64,000 nt of DNA from Azorinus chamasolen (taxonomy: Eukaryota; Mollusca; Bivalvia; Cardiida; Solecurtidae), in assembly GCA_963576725.1 (NCBI GenBank), contig OY755241.1, forward strand, positions 55,242,484-55,306,483, in the 5' to 3' direction. The translations under genes and the position numbers were made by a program. Shown here piece after piece: positions 10,581-20,989 of this stretch (position 1 is its first letter; each line of letters begins with the position of its first letter). The notes under the pieces are model-generated. The model did no database searches. It saw only the letters and a program-made list of their open reading frames with translations, and was not told the origin of the DNA.

Positions 10581-10699
10581 TTAACCCTTTCCTTCATATA
10601 AATGCCCTTTCACCCATTTGCAAACAGTAGACCCAGATCTGCTCTGTATGCTTTAGACATGATGTCATTATTTTTTATATTGAACAACGAAAGGGTTAA
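10581..10699. mobile_element. T1 deletion derivative nested in P1
   Basis: TTAACCCTTTCCTTCATATA to CGAAAGGGTTAA but only 119 bp: one arm of the core and most of the right half are gone. Confidence 0.85.
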
Positions 10700-10924
10700 C
10701 CCTTTCCCTCATATTGACGACTTTTGACGACTCTGTAAAAGTCACTTTGTGAAACCATTGTGGTAAATAGAGCATTTGCTCCTAAAGGAGCAAATGCTCT
10801 ATTTATCACAATGATTTCAAACTACAAAATTCTAAAATTTTACTTTTCTCTAATTAATGTTCCTTTTCGGTTGATTAATTTAAAGAGGTTGCATCTAAAA
10901 ATAGCACATGAGGTAATGGGTTAA
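10696..10924. mobile_element. T3 element nested in P1, sharing a TTAA
   Basis: TTAACCCTTTCCCTCATATT to GAGGTAATGGGTTAA, tip GCTCCTAAAGGAGC. Confidence 0.92.
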
Positions 10925-11107
10925 GACAGGTTCTACTGTTAACTGTTTTCATTGGATGTAACAAATTTTCCTTTGGCATGCGAAGAGTTTGGGGAGAAAA
11001 AGATGAAGGGAGAGTGAGAGAGAGAAGAAAGCGGGGGTAATTCCTCTGTTAGATGGCAGAGTCAGTTACGAGCTACTGTAGGTGTATGTACTCAATTAAA
11101 TACTGAC

Positions 11108-11200
11108 CTGTGCCTGAGAGGCAACCTGCTTCGCCTTTCGTAGTCTACTCTTACATGAGTCTAAATCTAATCTCTTGGTCTCCAGCAGTTTCTTCTCTTT
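11108..11200 (-). CDS. SH3GLB1: Endophilin-B, coding exon 5 (BAR domain)
   Basis: 93 nt, phase 0 at both ends, acceptor ttttcgttgcag, donor gtcagta. It encodes residues 162-192: KEKKLLETKRLDLDSCKSRL then RKAKQVASQAQ. This matches the endophilin-B helix with KERKLLQNKRLDLD..K.RLKKAK. In vertebrates the position just after this helix is where neuronal endophilin-B1 isoforms carry alternatively spliced inserts. The two short exons that follow here (7505-7546 and 2000-2050) sit at the same place. Confidence 0.93.
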
Positions 11201-11295
11201 CTGCAACGAAAAAAATAAGGTTTTCTTTAAGAAATAAGCTCAAGCTCCCAAGGAAATATAAAATCAATATGAAAATCTTTACCACTTTTCAAGTA

Positions 11296-11497
11296 CAGTG
11301 AAACCACTATAACGGACACTAAATTGTGTTAATTAGTTGATATTTAGGGCAGGTGGTTGCTTAAAGCAAGGTGAAAGTAAAACAGAACACTCCTACAGGA
11401 GCGTACTGTTTTACTTCCACCTTGCTTTAAGCATCCACCTGCCTTTAACACAAAATACTTGATGTAATTTAGTGGCCGTTATAGAGAGGTTTTACAG
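11296..11497. mobile_element. P1 element
   Basis: CAGTGAAACCACTATAACGG to ATAGAGAGGTTTTACAG, 30-bp-plus arms, tip CACTCCTACAGGAGCG. It starts 96 bp from the endophilin-B exon 5 acceptor side. Confidence 0.9.
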
Positions 11498-11562
11498 TAA
11501 TTCCTATACAAATAGTTTGGATCCAGATAAGACGCAAAGTAACTCAATGTCTCATCGGGACG

Positions 11563-11798
11563 TTTTATCCCTGTCCTTTGTTTATTCCAAATTTCGATAC
11601 CTAACCTTGTAACAGAATATACATGTACAGAATAGTTATAATGAAATATGGAAGGTGGAACATTTTAGCCATTTAGAAAGTAAAGAAACAGATCTATCAA
11701 ATTCCAATAGCAGACAGATCCTATAGGAGCCGTCTGATCTGTGTTTTACTCTGCTTGTCATTTTTTCGTACATGAATTTGCAACAGGGAAAGGGTTAA
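11563..11798. mobile_element. T2 element, diverged
   Basis: TTATCCCTGTCCTTTGTTTA to AACAGGGAAAGGGTTAA. Left arm of the core mostly deleted. Confidence 0.85.
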
Positions 11799-11903
11799 GT
11801 AAATTATTGATGACGGAACAATCTTTATAGCTCACTTCGAGTACTTTGTGCTCTGGTGAGCTAAAAAGTAGGAATGAAATAAGAATGCCTAGAAAAATGT
11901 ACT

Positions 11904-12110
11904 TTAACCCTTTCCCTGTTCAGTAATCATCATCATGTCAGAAATAATGACATCATGAATATTTATAATCTAAACTATAATAACCCTTTCCTCCATAAAT
12001 ACGCCTTTCTACGCCTCTGTAAAAATAACCTATTGAAACCATTGTGATAAATAGAGCATTTGCTCTATTTATCACAATGGTTTCAAACTACAAAATTCTA
12101 AAAATTTATT
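11904..12110. mobile_element. T1 left fragment followed by a truncated T3
   Basis: 11904-11979 is a T1 end (TTAACCCTTTCCCTGTTCAG, ATGACATCATGAATATTTA). 11980-12110 is a T3 left half whose hairpin tip is deleted (GCATTTGCTCTATTTATC). Confidence 0.75.
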
Positions 12111-12154
12111 AGGTTCATTTTTATAATGTACACTTTTCAAGTGAATTGTTTGCT

Positions 12155-12382
12155 TTGACACTAACTTCACACATATGCAAACAGAGTAGACCCAGATCTG
12201 ATTGTTCCTATAGGAGCCGTCTGATCAAGGTCTGCTCTGTTTGCTAATTTGGTAGATCCAATTCTATACTTTCTAAAATGGCTACAATGTTCCTCCTTTC
12301 ATATTTCATGATAACTATTTTGTCCATGAATATTCAGTAGGTATTGAAATTTGGAATAAACATAGAACAGGGAAAGGGTTAA
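12155..12382. mobile_element. T2 element
   Basis: Core at 12178-12243, TCTAAAATGGCTACAATG block, end GAACAGGGAAAGGGTTAA. Left terminus lost. Confidence 0.85.
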
Positions 12383-12572
12383 TCCATATACTATTTGTAA
12401 GCCTATTACCAATTCTAAGATATTGTACAACGCATTATAGTTCACTTGAATTGTTTGAAAGCCCATGTGCTAATCACTTGACCCTTGGGACGCCCAATTC
12501 CTCCTGTATAGTCTCCAGCTATTGAATTATAAATGTACCATCTATGAGGTCTATGATTAGAGCAGAGCCACT

Positions 12573-12804
12573 GATAACCCATTCCCTCATACGCTATTTT
12601 TAGATCCTACCTCTTTGATAACATCTACCTAAAAGGAGTATTAACTAAAGGAAAGGAAATTTTTTAGAATTGTGTATTGATGAAACCATTGTGATAAATA
12701 GAGCATTTGCTCCTATGGAGCAAATGCTCTAGTTATCACAATGGTTTCAGAAAGTGACTTTTACAAAGTCGTCAAAAGGTGTCAATATAAGGGAATAGGA
12801 TAAA
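12573..12804. mobile_element. T3 element, complete
   Basis: ATAACCCATTCCCTCATACG to AGGGAATAGGATAA, tip GCTCCTATGGAGC. Confidence 0.9.
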
Positions 12805-12805
12805 G

Positions 12806-13090
12806 GTGCATATTCAAATACTAAAATCTTTATTTCTCCATCGAACCCTATGTTATGACGACTCTTTAGACTAAAATCATCTCTTTGAGACGCTGTTAAT
12901 CCTTTCCCTGTTACATGTTTATTCCACAATTTGACACCTACTGAATATTCATGGAAAAAATGGTTATAACAAAATATGGAAGGGGGAAAATTGTAGCTGT
13001 TTTAGAAAGTAAAGAAACAGATCTTTAAAATTCCATTAGCAAACAGAGCAGACCCTGATCAGATGACCCCTATAGGAGCAATCAAAAAGT
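12806..13090. mobile_element. E half and T2 left part
   Basis: 12806-12892 is the left half of an E element, broken at its hairpin centre (CTTTGAGACG). From 12894 a T2 runs TTAATCCTTTCCCTGTTA... and stops just past its tip (CCCCTATAGGAGCA). Confidence 0.8.
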
Positions 13091-13116
13091 CAAGAACTGT
13101 AGTAGACAGCAAATTT

Positions 13117-13370
13117 TGTAAAACCCTTTACTCCATGAATATTAATGTTAGAAATAATGATGTCATGAATATCAATTAAGATTAATTCTTAAAATGGCAT
13201 ATTAACATTATGAAAGTTTTACTGAAGCAGAAACTGTAGAATCAGATCTATATTATTCCATAACCAAACAGAGCAGACCCTGATCAGACTGCTCCTATAG
13301 GAGCCGTCTGATATGGGTCTACTCAGTTTGCAAAGGTGTAGAATGGTGTATTCATGGAGGAAAGGGTTAA
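13117..13370. mobile_element. T1 element, near complete
   Basis: AAACCCTTTACTCCATGAAT to GGAGGAAAGGGTTAA. Tip GCTCCTATAGGAGC. It ends 143 bp short of endophilin-B exon 4. Confidence 0.93.
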
Positions 13371-13512
13371 CAAATAAAATGGGGTCAATCCTAAGTACTA
13401 AGAGATTATTGAACAGATTTTTTACGGAGGCAAAAAAACAATCCCTTATCGTAATCAGTAGTATTCATTTTCACAGTCTTTCCAATCAATGAAAACAGTC
13501 GATTCCAAGTAC

Positions 13513-13646
13513 CGTAATTGTTTTCATATCTCCCTCGAGGAAGTTCTTCAGAGGTTGTAGGAAGTTATTCTCGCAGGTCGTCACAAATTCTCGGTGTGCA
13601 TTGCCAATCAATATTTGGGTCTGGCCTGACTTTACCAATGCATTAC
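13513..13646 (-). CDS. SH3GLB1: Endophilin-B, coding exon 4 (BAR domain)
   Basis: 134 nt with acceptor tttgttacag and donor gtacttgg. The first two bases complete the split glycine codon (TAY-G), followed by NALVKSGQTQILIGNAHREF, VTTCENNFLQPLKNFLEGD and MKTIT (residues 118-161). It corresponds to the endophilin-B stretch with GNALIK.G.TQ.RIG..RE...T...NFL.PL.NF.EGD. It lies nearly 23 kb downstream of the previous exon, an intron swollen by transposons and tandem arrays. The donor (gtactt) is weaker than the others, but phase and homology support it. Confidence 0.92.
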
Positions 13647-13724
13647 CTGTAACAAATGAAGAGATGGTGAATTATTTATACATCATGACAGTCTCAATCT
13701 GCCTTGCCTATGGCATTGCCAAAT

Positions 13725-13830
13725 CTATGCCATCCTCATCTGTCTTTCCGCCAAATGTGTCGGGGCTCTATCCCCATCAGTCTTTCCGCCAAACGTGTCA
13801 AGAGCTCCATCCTCACTTGTCATGCCACAA
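13725..13830. repeat. Short tandem duplication
   Basis: TCTTTCCGCCAAA(T/C)GTGTC occurs twice, 44 bp apart, with CTATCCCCATC/CTCCATCCTCAC between. It follows the acceptor side of exon 4. Confidence 0.75.
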
Positions 13831-13869
13831 ATAATAATAAGATGTTTATAATCTGAATATTTCCAAACA

Positions 13870-14232
13870 TTTCTCAGAGCTTTCAGATAAAATGCGTAAA
13901 TGAAAAACATTTTCAAGAATAACGTTTTTATTTCTTCACCAAGCCCTATGATGAGACCATTCTAAAGAGTGGTCATAAAATAGCTAAGGTTTGATTGAGA
14001 AATTGCACCTTTATCCCATTCCCTCATATTGACGCCTTTTGACGATTCTGTTAAAATACTTCTTGAAATCATTGTGATAAACAGAGCATTTGCACCATAG
14101 GAGCAAATGCTCTATTTATCACAATGGTTTCAAAACTATACAGTTCTAAAACTAGTAAATGCTCCTTTTCGGTAGATTTATTCGAAGAGGTTGGGTCTTA
14201 AAATAGCCTATGAGGTAATGGGTTATTTGTTG
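13870..14232. mobile_element. E element interrupted by a T3
   Basis: AGAGCTTTCAGATAAAATGC start and shortened core, split at CCTTTAT by the T3 (14011-14224), then TGTTGCTCT. Confidence 0.7.
14011..14224. mobile_element. T3 element nested in E
   Basis: TTATCCCATTCCCTCATATT to GAGGTAATGGGTTA, tip GCACCATAGGAGC. Confidence 0.9.
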
Positions 14233-14318
14233 CTCTAATTTCTCAATAAATCCATAGCTGTGACTACTCATCCGATATGTCTCAAAGCTACCATTGTAAT
14301 GAGTGATCACAACTATGG

Positions 14319-14502
14319 GTTAACCCTTTGAATGCGGGAATCCAGTTAGTAATGCTCTCTAGTCTTCTGATAAAGATCTGCACTGTTTAATTGTCATTCA
14401 AAATCCTCTAATAAAGTATACCCTCTCATACTGAATGGACTCTGTCTTCAAACAATGATTGGACCTTCCCATTCTGAAATTTCAGCATTCATATGGTTAA
14501 CC
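14319..14502. mobile_element. T5-like degenerate element
   Basis: TTAACCCTTTGAATGCGGGA to CATATGGTTAA, with GATCTGCACTGTTTAATTGTC as the remaining core half. Confidence 0.5.
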
Positions 14503-15002
14503 TTTTCCCTGATGAATATTCATGTATGAAATAATGATATGATGAATATGCATGTATGAAATAATGATCAGATGAAATTTCATGTATAAAATAATGATAT
14601 GATGAATATAAATCAAGCTTTATAATCACATATAGTACAAGAAATTCTGACAATGGACAGAAACTGTAGAATCAGATCTATATATTTTTCTCTTAACCCT
14701 TTCCTCCATAGGCTATCTTCAGACCCAGTCTCTTTGAATGAATCTACCAAAAAGGAGCATTTATTAGAGAAAAGGAAAATGTTAGAATTGTGTAGTATTG
14801 AAACCACTGTGATAAATAGAACATTAAATTTTGCTCCTATGGAGCAAATGCTCTATTTATCACAATGGTTTCAAGAAGTGACTATAACAGAGGCGCAGAA
14901 AGGCGTATTTATGGAGGAAAGGGTTAAGCAGAGAAGACCTGGATTTGTCATCTGATTTGTTTGCCAAGGCAAAAGAAGGTGTTTCTATCAGGTCAAGGGT
15001 TG
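14499..15002. mobile_element. T1 element with internal triplication, interrupted by a T3
   Basis: TTAACCTTTTCCCTGATGAA start. The ATTCATGTATGAAATAATGA block is repeated three times (14515-14605). The element is split at 14693 by a T3 and resumes to about 15002. Confidence 0.75.
14693..14927. mobile_element. T3 element nested in T1
   Basis: TTAACCCTTTCCTCCATAGG to GGAGGAAAGGGTTAA. A TTAAATTT insertion in the left arm creates a bulge before TTGCTCCTATGGAGC. Confidence 0.92.
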
Positions 15003-15349
15003 AGTGCAGTAAGAAGGCCTATTGCACCAGGAATATTCCTCTAAACTGAAACTGCTGTGTGAATAGAACCTGAATGTCACTGTTCTTCCTTCCATCTGGT
15101 TCCGTACCACTCCAATTATGACCATCGTAATTTCACCATTTTCCTTCATCATAGAGCAACGGCATAAAAATGCTGTATGTACAGTAAGTGTTTAACTTTG
15201 TATGCTTCAATTCGCTGTATTATTTGTTTTCCTAAACACAGTGTCAAACAGTTCAAATCCAGATTAGATGCCAAATCAGTTGTGTCTGTTCTTGATCCAA
15301 ACCACTTGCTTTACTAAACCAGGAGTTCCTCTATAAGACTCAAGCAAGT
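15003..15349. other. No gene; degenerate F-like sequence
   Basis: 15240-15320 holds AACAGTTCAAATCCAGATTAG and TTGATCCAAACC, an eroded inverted repeat related to 41468-41556. The rest is not recognised. Confidence 0.4.
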
Positions 15350-15566
15350 TAACCTTTATAGTATGGGACACACGTCACTAATGTCCTTTGCAAACAGTGT
15401 AGACCCAGATGAGAGGGCTCCTAAAGGAGCCCTCTCATCAGGGTCTGCACTGTTTGTCATGATACACTTTTCTTTAGAAAAAAACCCTAAATATTTGACC
15501 ATAAGCTTGTGACCTGTTTGAATTTTGGTTCAGTCCATTTGAAATCTCAGCATTATAAGGGTCAAG
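15350..15566. mobile_element. T5 element
   Basis: TTAACCTTTATAGTATGGGA start; core AAACAGTGTAGACCCAGATG with tip GGGCTCCTAAAGGAGCCC; ends TTATAAGGGTCAA. Confidence 0.8.
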
Positions 15567-16177
15567 TGTTGAAAAATTAGCTCTAATGGGCTTGCATTCA
15601 TGAGTCATTAGTGTTTTAACCACTGTAGTCACTGCAAAGAGTAAATCATTATGAAGAATAGTTATATTAGGGATGTAACTAATCACTGCAGGGAGTGCAC
15701 CAGTATGGACAATAGCTATACTAGGGGTGTACTAATCACTGCAGGGAGTGCAGTTGTATTATGGAAAATAGCGATACCTGAAATGTATCAGCCACTGAAG
15801 GGGTGCACTAGTATGGAGAACTAAGCCATACCTGGAATGTACCAACCACTGAAGGGAGAGCACCAGTATGGACAATAGCAGCTATACTACGGATGTACTA
15901 ATCACTGCAGGGAGTGCAGTTGTATGGAAAATAGCAATACCCAATACCTGGAATGTATCAGCCACTGAAGGGGTGCACTAGTATGGAGAATGACCAGGAT
16001 GGAGAATAGCTATATTAGAGATGTACCATTACAACAGTATTAGAGATGTACCATTGCACCAGTATGATTGTCTTGGGATGTACCAATGTACGGATAATAG
16101 CTAATATATTAGGGATGTACCAATTTGCAATGCACCATTGAGAGTAGGGCATGATGATGATACCCCGGTGTCTATTT

Positions 16178-16179
<2 letters not shown>

Positions 16180-16239
<60 letters not shown>
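16180..16239. repeat. (CT)n microsatellite
   Basis: About 29 CT dinucleotides in an uninterrupted run, then CTATCTCTG. Confidence 0.98.
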
Positions 16240-16244
<5 letters not shown>

Positions 16245-16282
16245 GAGGCATTCAATTAGCCCATACAGAGCAGAAACAGCCA

Positions 16283-16532
16283 TTAACCCTTTCCCTGTTC
16301 TGTTTTTATTACAAATTTCAATACCTACTGAATTTACATGGACAAAATAGCAATAATGAAATATGGCAGTTGGAACATTGAAGCCCTTTTAGAAAGAAAA
16401 GAAACATATAAATCAAATTCCATTAGCAAACAGATCAGACCCTGATCAAATGGCTCCTCTAGGAGCCGTCTGATCTGGGTCTTCTCTGTTTGCAGGTGCG
16501 TGAAAACACGTTTATATGAGGGAAAGGGTTAA
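16283..16532. mobile_element. T2 element, complete
   Basis: TTAACCCTTTCCCTGTTCTG to GAGGGAAAGGGTTAA. Full arms, tip GGCTCCTCTAGGAGCC. Inserted in the minisatellite. Confidence 0.95.
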
Positions 16533-17033
16533 TCAACACAAACCAATACACCAGTATGGATAATAGCTACACTAGGGATGTACAGTATGGAGAAGAGCTA
16601 AACCAGGGATGTACCAACCACTGCAGGGAAATTGCACCAGTATAGAGAAAAGCTATACTAGGAATGTACCAACAACTCTAGGGAGTGCACCAGTGTGGGG
16701 AATAGCTAGATTCAAGGATGTACCAATTAAATGCCAGTATGGAGAATAGCTATACTTGGGATGTACCAACAACTCTAGGGAGTGCACCAGTGTGGAGAAT
16801 AGCTAGATTCAAGGATGTACCAATTAAATGCACCAGTATGGAAAATAGCTATACTTGGGATGTACCAACCACTGCAGGGGATGCACTAGTATGGAGAGTA
16901 GCTATAACAGGGATGTGCCAATGCACCAGTATGGAGGAATGCTATACAAGGGATGTACCAACCACTGCAGGGGGTGCACCAGTATGGAAAATGTGACAAC
17001 CAATGCAAGGAGTATACAATGTACCACTAAACG

Positions 17034-17249
17034 GCTAACCCTAATTTCCTCCATAAATACGCCTTTCTATGCCTCTGTAAAAGTCACTTTATGAAACCAT
17101 TGTGATAAATAGAGCATTTTGCTCCTATAGGAGCAAATTCTCTATTTATTACAATGGTTTCAAACTACAAAATTCAAAATTTTTCCTTTTCTCTAGTTAA
17201 TGCTCCTCTTTGGTTTTATCTAAAAATAGCCTATGGAGGAAAGGGTTAA
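17034..17249. mobile_element. T3 element
   Basis: CTAACCCTAATTTCCTCCAT to GGAGGAAAGGGTTAA, tip GCTCCTATAGGAGC. Confidence 0.9.
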
Positions 17250-17468
17250 AGACCTAAAAGTTTCAGACTGAACCCAATTGCTACAATTCTAACTTTCTTA
17301 CTCATCTGCTGTAACTGTTACGAACTACAAAACACAGCAGTTAATTTAACTCCTAATGAGACATATACAAACTGTTTGTGTAGGTTAATTACCACAAATT
17401 GGCCGCCAGTGTACAAAGATGTAACCACATGAACAATTATGCAAGAATCTACCAGTTGGTCTACATTT

Positions 17469-17729
17469 TTAACCCTTTCCCTGTTCAATATTCATGTCAG
17501 AAATGATGACATCATGAATATTTATTAGCTGAAATTTTATAATGCATTATCTACAAGTATTCAAAAAAATTTGGTTTTGGTAGAAACTAGAGAGTCAGAT
17601 CTATTATAATTTCATAAGCAAACAGAGCAGACCCCGATTTGAAGGGTTCAATAGGAGCTGTCTGATCTGAGTCTTCTCTATATGCAAATGCATGAACCCG
17701 AAGTTTTGATATGAGGAGAAAGGGGTAAA
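17469..17729. mobile_element. T1 element
   Basis: TTAACCCTTTCCCTGTTCAA to GAGAAAGGGGTAA. Left arm diverged (GATTTGAAGGGTTC), tip CAATAGGAGC. Confidence 0.88.
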
Positions 17730-17732
17730 TTA

Positions 17733-17939
17733 CAGTAAAACCTCTCTATAACGACCACTAAATTAAATCAATTATTTTGTGTTAAAGGCAGGTGGCTGCT
17801 TAAAGCAAGGTGAAAGTAAAACAGAACGCTCCTCCTATGGGAGCGTTCTGTTTTACTTTCACCTTGCTTTAAGCAGCCACCTGCTCTAAATACCAACTAG
17901 TTAACACAATTTTGTGGTCATTATAGAGAGGTTTTATTG
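17733..17939. mobile_element. P1 element, complete
   Basis: CAGTAAAACCTCTCTATAAC to ATAGAGAGGTTTTATTG. The tip region is CGCTCCTCCTATGGGAGCG. Confidence 0.93.
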
Positions 17940-17944
17940 TATAT

Positions 17945-18440
17945 AGGTACCTAAATGGAACATGATGGCCATATCAGAAACAGTTCTATAAACTTCCGTA
18001 AGTAAATAGAACAGACCCTGATCAGACGGTTCTACTCTGTTTGCAAAGGCATAAAACATGTTTCCTTGAGGAAATGGGTTGATGCTTTATCTGTTCAATA
18101 ATCATGTAAAAATAATGATATCATGAACATTATTAGATTATTTTTTACAACAGGAAATTTTGTCTGAAACACAAACTATTGAAACAAATCTATATCATAC
18201 CATAAGCAAACAGAGCAGACCCTAATCAGACTGCTACAACATGCGCTGTCTGTCTTAGTCTACCCTGTTTGCATAAAACATATTTCCTTGAGGTAAAGGG
18301 TTTTAAAAACCTTTTCTTCATATAAACATGTTTCATGCATTTGCAAACAGAGGCGTCTGAGACCAAGATCAGATGGCTCCTATATATAGGATTCATATGA
18401 TCAGGGTCTGCTCTGTTTGCTTATGGTCAGTCAATAGTTC
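17945..18440. mobile_element. Three T1 copies or fragments in series
   Basis: 17945-18081 right part; 18082-18303 a nearly full but diverged T1 (core ATGCGCTGTCTGTCTTAG); 18303-18440 left part with tip GCTCCTATATATAGGATTC. Confidence 0.7.
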
Positions 18441-18449
18441 CTCAAAAGC

Positions 18450-18668
18450 TTAACCCTTTCCCTCATATAAACATCTTTTCACAGATTTGCAAACAGAGTA
18501 GACCCAGCTCAGACGACTCCCATAGGTAGTTTGCTAGAGGAATTTGAAAGTTCTGCTTCTTTACTTTCTAAAATGGCTACAATATTCCACCTGCCATAAT
18601 TCATTTTAACTATTTTCCGATGAATATTCAGTGGATATCGAATAGACATAGGACAGGGAAAGGGTTAA
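18450..18668. mobile_element. T2 element
   Basis: TTAACCCTTTCCCTCATATA to GGACAGGGAAAGGGTTAA. The right arm of the core is deleted after GACTCCCATAGG. Confidence 0.9.
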
Positions 18669-18743
18669 TCGAATCGAAAATAGTTGAACATTTGTACCAA
18701 GTCCAACTTCGAGCAGATCTTACTTTCCACAGCTGGATGTGAG

Positions 18744-18972
18744 TTAACCCATTCCCGCATATGGACGCCTTTTGACGCTTCTGTAAAAGACACTTTATGA
18801 AACGATTGTGATAAATAGAGCATTTGCTCCACAGGAGCAAATGCTCTATTTATCACAATGGTTTCAAAACTACACAATTCTGAAAATTTCCATTTCTCTA
18901 GTTAATGCTCCTTTTTGGTAGAATTAATCAAAATGGTTGGATCTAAAAATAGTCTAAGTGGGAATGGGTTAA
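18744..18972. mobile_element. T3 element, complete
   Basis: TTAACCCATTCCCGCATATG to GTGGGAATGGGTTAA, tip GCTCCACAGGAGC. Confidence 0.93.
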
Positions 18973-18995
18973 CCAGCACGCAATGCATCAGTCTA

Positions 18996-19248
18996 CTTAA
19001 CCCTTTCCCTGTTCTATGTTTATTTCAAATTTCAATACCTACTGAATATTCATGAACAAATAGTTATAATGAAATATGGAAGGTGGAACATTGTAGCCAT
19101 TTTAGAAAGTAACAGAACAGATCTATTAAATTCTATTGGCAAACACAGTAGACCCTGATCATATTGCTCCTATAGGAGCCATCTGATCTGGGTCTACTGT
19201 GTTTGCAAATGCATGAAAACATGTTCATATGAAGAAAATTAGGGTTAA
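18996..19248. mobile_element. T2 element, complete
   Basis: TTAACCCTTTCCCTGTTCTA to AAAATTAGGGTTAA, tip GCTCCTATAGGAGC. The last TTAA opens the following T5. Confidence 0.93.
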
Positions 19249-19457
19249 CCCTTACAATGCTGAATTTTCAAATGGACTGTTCCAAAATTCATACAGGTCA
19301 AGCTTACAGTGAATATTCAGGGATTTTTTCTAAAGAAAAGTGTAACATGACAAACAGTGCAGACCCTGATGAGAGGGTTCCTCTTAGAACCCCTCTCATC
19401 TGGGTCTACACTGTTTGCAAAGGACACTAAGTGACTTGTGTCCTCAATGAAAGGGTA
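19245..19457. mobile_element. T5 element, best copy
   Basis: TTAACCCTTACAATGCTGAA to CCTCAATGAAAGGGTA. Core GACAAACAGTGCAGACCCTG with inverse; tip region GGTTCCTCTTAGAACC. Confidence 0.85.
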
Positions 19458-19734
19458 CACCTTAGATCAATGTTGAAAAACAATTCTAGTGGTACCTGCA
19501 AACCGTGTAGACCCAGGTCATAGGGTTCTAGTCAAGGGGTACACTGTTGGTCATTAAAAATCCTGCCAGTAGATTTTTTTCTTTCAACCAGAATGGAGTC
19601 TAACATTAAACTAGGATGGATAATTCAATTATGAGAATACAGCTAACAAGGGCTTAGATGCCTCTTTTGCTGCCAAGTACTGTCTTCTGCTAAAATTTTC
19701 ATTTTTGAATTTTCTTCCTTTTTATTTAATCGAG

Positions 19735-19985
19735 CTGTCACAGTCACGTGATAAATGCCCCCCAAAATTGTATCCTGTGACCTTTGACCCATGGACCAGG
19801 GAGTTGAACGCGACTGTGGTGAACATTTTGTGCCAGGTTATTTTGAAATCCATTCACAGATAAAGAACAGTTATAGAAGGGGACACAAACTTTGGGATGG
19901 ACGGATGGATGGAAGGACAGACAGACGGAAGGACGGACAATGCGATTACTATATGCCCGCCGTTGAGGACATAAAACTCATAATC
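19735..19985. repeat. Dispersed repeat with GACGGACG tail
   Basis: CTGTGACCTTTGACCCATGG and GGATGGACGGATGGATGG runs. It looks like a long-diverged interspersed repeat. The TGACCTTTGACC direct repeat resembles a nuclear-receptor DR1 site, though as a repeat motif this may be coincidence. Confidence 0.5.
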
Positions 19986-20019
19986 TGAATATGAAACATC
20001 TTGATATGGTGCCAAACTT

Positions 20020-20370
20020 CCTGGTTTTTCATCTGGATCCAGATTTTTTGCATAGTGACCTCAAAAACAATAGGTGTCATCTAGTGGTAATGACTTATCA
20101 CCACAGCAAGTTTGAAGATCCTAAGCCAAACCCTTGAGTAGTTACTGATCGGAAACCATTTCACCAGTTAAGGTCATGGCGACCTTTGACCTAGTGAGTT
20201 GAAAAACAATAGGGGTCATCTAGTGGTCAAGACCAACCACCACAGTAAGTTTGAAGATCCTACGCTAAGCCGGCTTATCAGCTATTGATCAGAAACCGTT
20301 TGATAGACAGGCAGACCGGACCAACAAGTGCAAAGTAACAGTCCCCTGTTTTCAAAAGGGGGGTATAAAA
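20020..20370. repeat. Dispersed repeat with two internal copies
   Basis: ATAGG(T/G)GTCATCTAGTGGT and AGTTTGAAGATCCTA occur twice (20070-20140, 20210-20280), again with GACCTTTGACCTAGTGA. It ends AAAAGGGGGGTATAAAAA. Confidence 0.6.
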
Positions 20371-20453
20371 AATATTTATCACATGTAAAGGTTTCAAAAA
20401 GTAACTTTTACAGGGATGTCAAAAGGCATCAATATGAGGGAATATATGGGTTA
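20368..20453. mobile_element. T3 right half
   Basis: ATTTATCACATG to GAGGGAATATATGGGTTAA. The whole left half including the tip is absent. Confidence 0.8.
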
Positions 20454-20762
20454 ACATGAAAACAACAATATTGTGTTCTTTGAGAAATGAAGCAGACACC
20501 AACAAAACTAACTGCCAGAGTTAATAGAGTGTCACCATAGCAACAAATTTTCTTTTGTGTTTCTTAATTAAATCTCACATGTCTGTAGGAGATGCTAACA
20601 TGACATTCTCTGAAATTCTGTTTACATTTCCATGGAAACGGAGATAAAGAGACATTTTCAATCAACACTTTTCTCTTTTTATCCAATTTTCTTTCTATAT
20701 TTACATATTTCATGCTTCAATAGTTACTGAAGCAAAACTAACAAAAACGTTCCTTGTTACAT

Positions 20763-20989
20763 GTAACCCATTCCCTCATAGGCTATTTTAGATACAACCT
20801 CTTTGAATAACTCTACTGAAAAGGAGCATTAACTAGAGAAAAGGAAACTTTTAGAATTTTGTAGTTTGAAACCATTGTGATAAATAGAGCATTTGCTCCT
20901 ATAGGAGCAAATGCTGTATTTATCACAATGGTCTCACAAAGTGATTTTTACAGAGTTGTCAAAAGTCGTCAATATGAGGGAATGGATTA
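20763..20989. mobile_element. T3 element, complete
   Basis: GTAACCCATTCCCTCATAGG to GAGGGAATGGATTAA, tip GCTCCTATAGGAGC. Confidence 0.93.

Larger units (their letters stand above)
10150..10938. mobile_element. P1 element carrying three nested TTAA elements
   Basis: CAGTAGAACCTGTCCTAAG at the left and GACAGGTTCTACTG at the right belong to one P1, whose hairpin survives at 10446-10565. Three insertions split it: 10194-10434, 10581-10699 and 10696-10924. Confidence 0.85.
15640..17012. repeat. Roughly 60-bp minisatellite, split by a T2
   Basis: Units such as GGGATGTACCAACCACTGCA and GCACCAGTATGGAGAATAGC repeat across 15640-16135 and 16540-17012. The array encloses a CT run and the T2 at 16283-16532. 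The frames it opens are tandem-repeat artefacts. Confidence 0.93.

Noticed and set aside
16138..17094. Open frames with repeated MENSYTWDVPTT-like text and a Leu-Ser run
   Set aside because: They are the 60-bp minisatellite and the CT run read through; no splice signals or conserved domain.
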